A DNA stretch of 11,445 bases from contig CAMUQR010000023.1 in the NCBI GenBank assembly GCA_947097085.1, positions 1-11,445 of the forward strand, read 5' to 3'. This stretch comes from an uncultured Candidatus Saccharibacteria bacterium. GTDB taxonomy: Bacteria > Patescibacteriota > Saccharimonadia > Saccharimonadales > Saccharimonadaceae. The position numbers were made by a program, and so were the translations under genes. Of this stretch, positions 7,411 to 11,445 are shown piece after piece (positions within the stretch are counted from its first letter, which is position 1; every line of letters begins with the position of its first letter). The notes below the pieces were generated by a model. The model worked only from the letters and a program-made list of their open reading frames with translations, made no database searches and had not been told where the DNA came from.

Positions 7411-8292
7411 CTAGAATTGTCCTGCCATCTGTTGCAACCGCGCAATACGTTCTTCAATTGGTGGATGCGTGCTGGTCATTTTCGACAGCCAGCCTTTTTT
7501 AAGCGGATTATTGATGTACATATTAGCCATTGATGGATTTTGGTTGCGTAAAATCGTCTTGTTCTCGGATAATTTTGCTAAAGCGCTAGCTAGCGATTCT
7601 GGATCGCGCGTAGTCAGCGCCGCAGTTGCATCGGCTAAATATTCCCGATTACGGCTCACTGCCATCTGCACCATCATTGCAATAATCGGCCCAAACACCG
7701 CGGCTACAATTGCCACTACCAGCAAGACAGCCCCTGCTCCATCGTCATCTGAGTCGCCCGCTCCGCGAATCGCAATCCGCAGTCCAATATCGCACAACAC
7801 CGAAATCGCTGCCACCAGCCCAAAAGCGATCATGCTAACTTTAATATCGTAATTACCGACGTGCGCCATTTCATGCGCCATCACGCCCTCTAACTCGCGA
7901 TCGGTCATCATATCGATTAGCCCAGTAGTCGCCGCCACGGCAGCATGCTGAGGATCGCGCCCCGTAGCAAGAGCATTTGGCGATGGATCATCAATCACAT
8001 AGACCTTTGGCATTGGTAGACCGGTAGTAATCGACAGGTTCTCAACAATCCGATAAAATCGTGGATTATCACGCAGTTCAATTGACTTGGCGCCAGCCAT
8101 AAACAGCGCCATTTTTGAGGCAATAAAATATTGAATAAAAGCATAAACTAGTGCGGCTAGAATCACATACAACGAAATATAAACTTCACCCGCTAAGCTC
8201 GCAATGAGCACTGACAGCCCAGCAATCAGCCCCAAAAACACCAGCATAATTAGCCAAGTTTTACGTTTATTTGCATCAATTTCTTTATACAT
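7411..8292 (-). CDS. htpX: HtpX-family membrane zinc metalloprotease
   Basis: HtpX (peptidase family M48) is an integral membrane endoprotease that degrades misfolded or damaged membrane proteins. The 293-residue protein has two N-terminal helices (about 13-32 and 38-58), the zinc motif HEMAH at 140-144 (catalytic Glu141), two further hydrophobic segments at about 152-172 and 187-210, and the third zinc ligand Glu217 in SRNREYLAD. PSPNALATG (104-111) and the late STHPPIEERIARL are typical of the family, and length is normal. The ATG at 8292 is preceded by GAGGTGA at 9 bases spacing. It lies 91 bases downstream of lemA, the usual partner in many bacteria, and is followed within 3 bases by the polytopic membrane protein gene. 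Confidence 0.95.
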   Translation of the reverse strand: MYKEIDANKRKTWLIMLVFLGLIAGLSVLIASLAGEVYISLYVILAALVYAFIQYFIASKMALFMAGAKSIELRDNPRFYRIVENLSITTGLPMPKVYVIDDPSPNALATGRDPQHAAVAATTGLIDMMTDRELEGVMAHEMAHVGNYDIKVSMIAFGLVAAISVLCDIGLRIAIRGAGDSDDDGAGAVLLVVAIVAAVFGPIIAMMVQMAVSRNREYLADATAALTTRDPESLASALAKLSENKTILRNQNPSMANMYINNPLKKGWLSKMTSTHPPIEERIARLQQMAGQF

Positions 8293-8322
8293 AGTCTAGT
8301 CTCACCTCTGTTCTGGCAAGGC

Positions 8323-8354
8323 GAGCGACTGATTATTTAAACAACCAGTCGCTC
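8323..8354. repeat. Inverted repeat between lemA and htpX
   Basis: GAGCGACTG (8323-8331) pairs with CAGTCGCTC (8346-8354) around a 14-base loop. In the direction of the operon the hairpin has an A run before it and no T run after it, so it is not a typical terminator for lemA. On the plus strand it is followed by six T, but no plus-strand gene needs it. It could be a processing or stability element, or a partial attenuator. Confidence 0.55.
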
Positions 8355-8383
8355 CACCTTTTTTATCTAATTAGTTTGTAGTC

Positions 8384-8950
8384 TTAAAACTGTACTTCTG
8401 GCGCTTCTTCGATTTTGGCGCGGTCTTCAACTTCGAAGAATTCGCGTTTTTCGAATTTGAACATACCAGCGATAATGTTAGCTGGGAATACTGCGATTTG
8501 AATATTGTAATCTTTAGTGCCAGCGTTATAGAAGCGACGAGCTGCTTGAATCTTGTGCTCAGTGTCTTCCAGTTGGGTTTGCAGTTGCAAGAAGTTCTCG
8601 TTAGCCTTCAGCTCTGGGTAACTTTCAGCTACAGCAAACAGACTTTTGAGCGCCATTTGCATTTGACCTTCTGCGGCCGCCGTTTCTTCGACAGTTTTTG
8701 CGCTCATGATACCAGCACGCGCTTCAGTCACCATCGCAAACGTTTCGTTCTCATGCTTAGCGTAACCTTTGACGGTATTGACTAAGTTTGGAATCAAATC
8801 AGCGCGATATTTGAGCTGAATTGTGATATCACTCCACGCTTCTTCAACGCGAGTTCTGAGAGTGATAAGCTTGTTGTAAACGCCAATAATAAAAGCCACA
8901 ATCATCACAATGACGACTACGACAATCAAGGCAATTAGTTTTCCATCCAT
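8384..8950 (-). CDS. lemA: LemA family protein
   Basis: LemA proteins are small membrane-anchored helical-bundle proteins of unclear biochemical role, often encoded beside HtpX. This one has 188 residues with one N-terminal helix (about 5-24), after which the rest is expected to be soluble. Family hallmarks are VEEAWSDITIQLKYRADLIPNLV (36-58), the FFAVAES-type segment seen here as LFAVAESYPELKAN, ENFLQLQTQLEDTEHKI, AARRFYNAGTKDYN and the FPANIIAGMF-type motif. The ATG has AAAGGAG at 9 bases spacing. An extended -10 about 30 bases upstream suggests this is the first gene of the leftward lemA-htpX block. Codon use resembles highly expressed genes more than its neighbours. Confidence 0.95.
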   Translation of the reverse strand: MDGKLIALIVVVVIVMIVAFIIGVYNKLITLRTRVEEAWSDITIQLKYRADLIPNLVNTVKGYAKHENETFAMVTEARAGIMSAKTVEETAAAEGQMQMALKSLFAVAESYPELKANENFLQLQTQLEDTEHKIQAARRFYNAGTKDYNIQIAVFPANIIAGMFKFEKREFFEVEDRAKIEEAPEVQF

Positions 8951-8979
8951 GTGGTAAATCTCCTTTTGTTATGTTAATA

Positions 8980-8988
8980 ATTATACCA
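8980..8988 (-). promoter_or_regulatory. Extended -10 promoter of lemA
   Basis: Read leftward this is TGGTATAAT, a perfect extended -10. No clear -35 is present. Transcription would start near 8973, just ahead of the AAAGGAG ribosome binding site. Confidence 0.65.
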
Positions 8989-9104
8989 TGTTTCTAGGTT
9001 AATTCTTGCGAATATTTTCATTATACTTATTTTTAAACATAAAGGCAATTAATAGAGAAAAACACACTACTGCATTGATTTTTTATTATTTTATTAAAAA
9101 ACTA

Positions 9105-9133
9105 TTGACTTTTTATATTGTTTATATCACAAT
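9105..9133 (+). promoter_or_regulatory. Possible promoter of the small orphan ORF
   Basis: TTGACT at 9105-9110 is followed after 17 bases by CACAAT at 9128-9133, a weak -10. The stretch 8990-9170 is very AT-rich and otherwise shows no gene or structured element that I can support. Confidence 0.35.
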
Positions 9134-9198
9134 TAAGTCATGCTGGTTCATAAATAATTTAATTAATCGCCGGCGGACGTAAAACGCAGGAGGGAATA

Positions 9199-9588
9199 AT
9201 GAACGAAGAGTTTAAAATTAAAGTAATTCCAGTAAGAGAACTGGAAGGATTTAATCCAGAAGCTTTTTCCGTAAGACCATGGGATGACCACGGAATGAAA
9301 TGGATAAAGAATTACAAAATTTCGGAGCAACTTTTTGAAGAATGCAAAAAGGCCGCAATGCAAATTAATGAGATATGCATTGTGGAATTGAGCAATGAGG
9401 CTGGGTCGTTCACAATCGGCGAATCATGCTCTAAGGGGTGTTCATCCAAATTGATACTGTTCAATGCCACAAAATGTGGCAGGGAACCTGCTGATATAAG
9501 GGCGGTAACGCCCAACACCGGGAAGGGTGCTTTAACCCAGTACTGGTACGACCAGTTTTTCTGCTTTGAAAAAGGCAGTATTGGTTAA
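9199..9588 (+). CDS. Small cysteine-containing protein of unknown function
   Basis: I do not recognise this 129-residue protein. It is supported as a real gene by AGGAGGG four bases before its ATG and by a perfect tetraloop terminator seven bases after its stop. It is soluble-looking, without signal peptide or membrane segment. Cysteines are at 49, 60, 77, 81, 93 and 122; the CSKGC pair (77-81) together with Cys93 and Cys122 could bind a metal or form disulfides. The N-terminal half is acidic and aromatic (SVRPWDDHGMKWIKNY). Codon choice is more mixed and less C-rich at third positions than in ligA or eno, and AT-rich DNA lies upstream, which may indicate acquisition. It stands alone between the lemA block and the tRNA island, so context suggests no function. 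Confidence 0.7.
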   Translation: MNEEFKIKVIPVRELEGFNPEAFSVRPWDDHGMKWIKNYKISEQLFEECKKAAMQINEICIVELSNEAGSFTIGESCSKGCSSKLILFNATKCGREPADIRAVTPNTGKGALTQYWYDQFFCFEKGSIG

Positions 9589-9594
9589 TAGTCT

Positions 9595-9618
9595 GAGGAG
9601 ACGAAAGTCTCCTCTTTT
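9595..9618 (+). terminator. Intrinsic terminator of the small orphan ORF
   Basis: A perfect 8-bp stem GAGGAGAC/GTCTCCTC (9595-9602, 9607-9614) closes a GAAA tetraloop and is followed by TTTT. Confidence 0.9.
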
Positions 9619-9654
9619 AATTTTCTTCAAAATTTAGATAGGCTGTTTACAGCT

Positions 9655-9683
9655 AAAAAGCGGGTTCATCAGCCCCGCTTTTT
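9655..9683. terminator. Intrinsic terminator downstream of tRNA-Leu
   Basis: A 10-bp stem AAAAAGCGGG/CCCGCTTTTT (9655-9664, 9674-9683) with a 9-base loop. Its symmetric A and T runs let it end the leftward tRNA transcript and back up the rightward terminator at 9595. Confidence 0.85.
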
Positions 9684-9702
9684 AATTTTGTCAAATAATT
9701 TC

Positions 9703-9790
9703 TGGTGCGCAGAGCGGGACTTGAACCCGCACAGCTGTTTAGGCCAAGGGATTTTAAGTCCCTCGTGTCTACCAATTCCACCATCCGCGC
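9703..9790 (-). tRNA. tRNA-Leu(TAA)
   Basis: This 88-base gene includes an encoded CCA. The acceptor stem GCGCGGA pairs with TCTGCGC. The anticodon stem AGGGA/TCCCT holds loop CTTAAAA with anticodon TAA, and a long variable arm and the T arm GCGGG-TTCAAGT-CCCGC are present. It is read leftward, probably co-transcribed after tRNA-Cys. Confidence 0.97.
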
Positions 9791-9869
9791 ATAATTGTTG
9801 TTGAGTTGTTAAGTTTTACTGGGCGGTGGTGTGATTAGTAGACAATGTCTACGATTTTTATCTTTGGAA

Positions 9870-9895
9870 TCTAACGATTCCGGCACCATCCGCGC
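9870..9895 (-). pseudogene. tRNA-Leu 5'-end remnant
   Basis: Read leftward from 9895, the first 12 bases GCGCGGATGGTG are identical to the start of tRNA-Leu(TAA), as are four bases before it (TTAT). The next bases, GGAATCGTTAGA, resemble its D arm (GAATTGGTAGA) with changes. No anticodon arm, T arm or matching acceptor 3' strand follows, so it cannot be a functional tRNA. A small hairpin GGAATC-GTTA-GATTCC and a second one at 9838-9852 lie in the same spacer. Confidence 0.5.
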
Positions 9896-9914
9896 ATAAG
9901 ATGTGTTATCTTTG

Positions 9915-9988
9915 TGGAGGCACCTACCAGAGTCGAACTGGTCTACACGGTTTTGCAGACCGCTGCGTAACCGCTCCGCCAAGGCGCC
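9915..9988 (-). tRNA. tRNA-Cys(GCA)
   Basis: This 74-base gene includes an encoded CCA. Acceptor stem GGCGCCT/AGGTGCC, anticodon loop CTGCAAA with anticodon GCA, and T arm ACCAG-TTCGACT-CTGGT are all present. It is the first gene of the leftward tRNA pair. Confidence 0.97.
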
Positions 9989-9998
9989 ACCTCACTTG

Positions 9999-10007
9999 AT
10001 TATAGCA
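9999..10007 (-). promoter_or_regulatory. Promoter of the tRNA-Cys/tRNA-Leu unit
   Basis: Read leftward this is TGCTATAAT, a perfect extended -10, 10 bases before the mature tRNA-Cys. A near copy (TGCTATAAA) lies just upstream. The -35 is weak. Confidence 0.7.
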
Positions 10008-10054
10008 TTTTTATAGCACAAAATAAAGACTTTCTGCGAAATCGCCAAACCCGC

Positions 10055-10083
10055 TTGAAAAAGGCCTCACTTTTTGTTAAAAT
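10055..10083 (+). promoter_or_regulatory. Promoter of tRNA-Phe
   Basis: TTGAAA (10055-10060), a 17-base spacer and TAAAAT (10078-10083), with TGT forming an extended -10. The mature tRNA begins 11 bases after the -10. Confidence 0.75.
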
Positions 10084-10094
10084 TAACTTAGTGT

Positions 10095-10170
10095 GGCTCT
10101 TTAGCTCAGTTGGTAGAGCAGAGGCCTGAAGAGCCTTGTGTCCCCAGTTCGAGTCTGGGAGGAGCCACCA
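10095..10170 (+). tRNA. tRNA-Phe(GAA)
   Basis: This 76-base gene includes an encoded CCA. Acceptor stem GGCTCTT/AGGAGCC, D arm with AGTTGGTAGA, anticodon loop CTGAAGA with anticodon GAA, and T arm CCCAG-TTCGAGT-CTGGG are all present. A terminator hairpin begins at its 3' end. A second copy of its last bases lies 126 bases downstream. Confidence 0.97.
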
Positions 10171-10220
10171 AAGTAAGTGCCTCACCCTCGTGGTGAGGTA
10201 TTTACTTTGGCTTGTTTTTT
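10169..10220 (+). terminator. Intrinsic terminator of tRNA-Phe
   Basis: A long stem of about 17-19 bp with two G-U pairs (left arm ending CCTCACC, right arm starting GGTGAGG) is followed by CTTGTTTTTT. Its outermost pairs overlap the encoded CCA. Confidence 0.85.
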
Positions 10221-10278
10221 TAAAAAAAGCAAGGACTCGAACTGGCAGTTCGGGCGCACGCATGAACGTTAGTGAATT

Positions 10279-10299
10279 GTCTGGGAGGAGCCACCAAAG
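10279..10299 (+). repeat. 21-base direct copy of the tRNA-Phe 3' end
   Basis: Bases 10279-10299 are identical to 10153-10173: the T-stem 3' strand, acceptor 3' strand, CCA and AAAG. The preceding bases do not match tRNA-Phe, so this is only a 3' fragment. Like the real gene it is followed at once by a terminator hairpin. Nearby, 10234-10245 is an inverted copy of 12 bases of the T arm. It may be a tRNA-type attachment-site duplicate or a decayed tandem tRNA. Confidence 0.8.
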
Positions 10300-10331
10300 A
10301 AAAAAGATCACTTTACGTGGTCTTTTTTCTT
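10297..10331. terminator. Intrinsic terminator after the tRNA-Phe 3' fragment
   Basis: A 15-bp stem (10297-10311 with 10317-10331, one G-U pair) closes a TTTAC loop. The T run lies within the right arm, and the A run makes it usable in both directions. Confidence 0.75.
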
Positions 10332-10406
10332 GTGTAAGTTTTACAATCTAGATTTAAGAATTACCATCCGTGATGAAAGTTTGCATCTCAAAAATCTACA
10401 CCAATT

Positions 10407-10433
10407 AAAAACAGCGTCGAGCATCCTCTACGC
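10407..10433 (-). terminator. Intrinsic terminator of the CAT tRNA
   Basis: Read leftward, GCGT-A-GAG pairs with CTC-G-ACGC (one mismatch) around a 4-base loop at 10414-10433 and is followed by TGTTTTT. The rest of 10332-10454 shows no gene that I can support. Confidence 0.65.
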
Positions 10434-10454
10434 CATTTTTTATGAAACAAAACT

Positions 10455-10531
10455 TGGTAGCAGCGACTGGGATCGAACCAGTGACCTTAGGCTTATGAGT
10501 CCTACGCTCTAACCAACTGAGCTACGCTGCC
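10455..10531 (-). tRNA. tRNA with CAT anticodon (elongator Met, possibly Ile2)
   Basis: This 77-base gene includes an encoded CCA. Acceptor GGCAGCG pairs with CGCTGCT (G-U at the first pair). The D arm has CAGTTGGTTAGAG, the anticodon loop is CTCATAA, and the T arm is ACTGG-TTCGATC-CCAGT. The first acceptor pair is not the unpaired type of initiator tRNA, so it is an elongator. Methionine is most likely, but a lysidine-modified Ile2 tRNA has the same anticodon. The anticodon stem has an A-G mismatch at its last pair. Confidence 0.9.
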
Positions 10532-10544
10532 ACAAGACTTGTTA

Positions 10545-10573
10545 ATTTTAGCAAATTTCATTTCAAAAGTCAA
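10545..10573 (-). promoter_or_regulatory. Promoter of the CAT tRNA
   Basis: Read leftward: TTGACT (10573-10568), a 17-base spacer, TAAAAT (10550-10545) preceded by TGC. The -35 lies in the T-rich tail of the dCMP deaminase terminator. Confidence 0.75.
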
Positions 10574-10609
10574 AAATAAAAGTCGCGCTCTAGATGTTAA
10601 TGGCGCGAC
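10574..10609 (-). terminator. Intrinsic terminator of the dCMP deaminase gene
   Basis: Read leftward, GTCGCGC (10609-10603) pairs with GCGCGAC (10588-10582) around a 14-base loop, followed by TTTTATTTT. Confidence 0.8.
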
Positions 10610-10622
10610 CGTTTCAGAAAAG

Positions 10623-11075
10623 TTACTTTGGTGATAGCTGAAGCTGACGAATACTGATACCAGCCTGCTCGGCAAGTTTTTTTGACCAGGTAAATTTCTG
10701 ATTGCCTTTTTGCAATTTGGAATCATCAAGATAAATTACCTCGGTAATACCAGTTTGAATCAACATTTTCATGCATTCATAACACGGATACAAAACGACA
10801 TAAATCCGACAACCATACAGATCCTGCGTAGCATTCAACACAGCGTTGGCTTCGGCATGTGCCACATAAAAATGTTTGTCCTCGCTATCCCACGGTACTG
10901 AATCTTGATCAATACCCCGTGGTGCACCATTATAGCCCGCCCCAGCTACAGTATTCTGCGGTGTGACGATAATCGCCCCAACTTGATAATCTGGATCTGG
11001 TGAGCGCTTAGCCATCACCTGTGCCATCTCCATAAACACCTCGTCCCACGAGGAACGATTCTGACGAACGTTCAT
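10623..11075 (-). CDS. dCMP deaminase family protein (ComEB-like)
   Basis: This zinc-dependent cytidine/deoxycytidylate deaminase family enzyme probably converts dCMP to dUMP, the substrate for thymidylate synthesis. The 150-residue protein shows QVGAIIV (31-37), GYNGAPRG (48-55), the zinc and proton-shuttle motif HAEANAVL (73-80, His73 and Glu75) and PCYEC (97-101) with zinc ligands Cys98 and Cys101. Length is typical. The ATG at 11075 has AGGAGG at 7 bases spacing. It is a single gene with its own promoter and terminator, and its promoter backs directly onto the CRISPR array. A role in competence, suggested by the ComEB name, is not implied. Another cytidine-type substrate cannot be excluded. 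Confidence 0.92.
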   Translation of the reverse strand: MNVRQNRSSWDEVFMEMAQVMAKRSPDPDYQVGAIIVTPQNTVAGAGYNGAPRGIDQDSVPWDSEDKHFYVAHAEANAVLNATQDLYGCRIYVVLYPCYECMKMLIQTGITEVIYLDDSKLQKGNQKFTWSKKLAEQAGISIRQLQLSPK

Positions 11076-11120
11076 AGTCTTTCCTCCTTTTTTACAAAAT
11101 CAATGTACAATATTGTCACT

Positions 11121-11148
11121 ATCATACAAGATTTTTTATTAAAATCAA
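11121..11148 (-). promoter_or_regulatory. Candidate promoter of the dCMP deaminase gene
   Basis: Read leftward: TTGATT (11148-11143), a 16-base spacer, TATGAT (11126-11121). The palindrome ACAATATTGT at 11107-11116 lies just downstream, between start site and ribosome binding site, and could be an operator, though it may be chance in AT-rich DNA. Confidence 0.5.
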
Positions 11149-11165
11149 ATATTATCAGGTGCAGA

Positions 11166-11201
11166 TCAGCTGATTGTTTCGTAGTTAGATTTTGTTATAA
11201 T
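11166..11201 (+). repeat. Decayed CRISPR repeat (3' half recognisable)
   Basis: The last 17 bases (from 11185) match the CRISPR repeat 3' end at 15 positions (TTAGAT-TTG-TATAAT retained). The 5' half has lost similarity. It is followed by 32 bases and then the first full repeat, nearly the spacing of a real repeat-spacer unit. It keeps an extended -10, TGTTATAAT at 11193-11201, so it can still act as a promoter into the first interval. Confidence 0.6.
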
Positions 11202-11233
11202 AAACTCATGCTTAAATGCATCGGATCTCGCAA

Positions 11234-11445
11234 GTTATAGTACCCTAATAATTTAGATATTGATATAATATGGCTTATTTAGACTCTACCCTTTTTAATG
11301 TTATAGCTCCCTAATAATTTAGATATTGATATAATTAGACGTACCAAATGGAATATCTTTTGTAGGTTATAGTTCCCTAATAATTTAGATATTGATATAA
11401 TGCAGAGGGGCGTTACTATCCCAGAACTATTGTTATAGTTCCCTA
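11234..11445 (+). CRISPR. CRISPR array, type II-C-like repeats, truncated by window end
   Basis: Four repeats start at 11234, 11300, 11366 and 11432 (the last cut after 14 bases). Repeats are 36 bases and the three spacers exactly 30 (11270-11299, 11336-11365, 11402-11431). Repeats begin GTTATAGTTCCCT and end TTGATATAAT; their ends can pair (GTTATA with TATAAT). The layout matches the N. meningitidis type II-C repeat, which begins GTTGTAGCTCCCT and ends GTGCTACAAT. Repeat 1 has T9A and repeat 2 has T8C relative to repeats 3 and 4. The last nine bases, TGATATAAT, are a perfect extended -10, so each repeat likely starts transcription into the next spacer. This fixes the strand. No cas gene, leader or tracrRNA anti-repeat is seen in the window. 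Confidence 0.95.

Noticed and set aside
9480..9510. AGGGAAC near GATATAAGG as a possible tracrRNA anti-repeat
   Set aside because: Only seven contiguous bases match the repeat complement, and it lies inside the orphan ORF; no extended pairing is found.
9838..9856. GTAGAC-AAT-GTCTAC followed by GATTTTTA as a rightward terminator
   Set aside because: The stem is short with a 3-base loop and no rightward gene precedes it after the terminators at 9595-9683.
10000..10311. 103-residue leftward ORF and overlapping rightward ORFs in the tRNA island
   Set aside because: They run through tRNA-Phe, its terminator and the partial tRNA copy, have no ribosome binding site and resemble no protein.
11150..11175. 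Palindrome ATCAGCTGAT at 11165-11174 as an operator
   Set aside because: It is a single short palindrome overlapping the decayed repeat, without a second site or recognised regulator; chance is likely.

Overview
The window looks like a compact bacterial chromosome of a candidate-phyla-radiation type, with Candidatus Saccharibacteria as my best guess. This placement is inference. It rests on small, tightly packed genes, CCA-encoding tRNA genes, the lemA-htpX pair, K/T/A-rich basic tails on membrane proteins and a divergent NAD+-dependent DNA ligase. The standard code fits. No gene here stops with TGA: eight stop with TAA and two with TAG.

Layout. Positions 1-4140 hold two convergent gene pairs: a histidine phosphatase (+) facing an aquaporin-like channel (-), and enolase (+) facing a seven-helix membrane protein (-). 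Each convergent gap contains a strong rightward promoter followed about 35-40 bases later by an intrinsic terminator, so each may encode a tiny RNA of 50-60 nt. Positions 4215-8950 are a leftward block: lemA, htpX, a polytopic membrane protein of unknown function and ligA. The last three are separated by 3 bases or overlap, so they are probably co-transcribed. Positions 9199-9588 hold a small orphan ORF with its own ribosome binding site and terminator. Positions 9700-10540 are a tRNA island: Leu(TAA), Cys(GCA), Phe(GAA) and a CAT-anticodon tRNA. It also holds two partial tRNA copies, one matching the 5' end of tRNA-Leu and one the 3' end of tRNA-Phe. A dCMP deaminase gene (-) follows.

The right edge (11234 onward) is the start of a CRISPR array with 36-base repeats and 30-base spacers, cut off by the window end. 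The repeat has the layout of type II-C (Cas9) repeats, and its last nine bases form a perfect extended -10 promoter (TGATATAAT), so each repeat probably drives transcription of the next spacer. A decayed half repeat lies one spacer length upstream. No cas gene or tracrRNA is visible, and both are expected outside the window to the right.

Most promoters readable here are extended -10 type (TGnTATAAT-like), often with TTGACT/TTGAAA-like -35 boxes 17 bases upstream. Enolase is an exception, being apparently leaderless. The genes serve glycolysis (enolase), DNA sealing (LigA), pyrimidine deoxynucleotide supply (dCMP deaminase), membrane protein quality control (HtpX/LemA), solute or water passage (aquaporin), translation (tRNAs) and defence (CRISPR).
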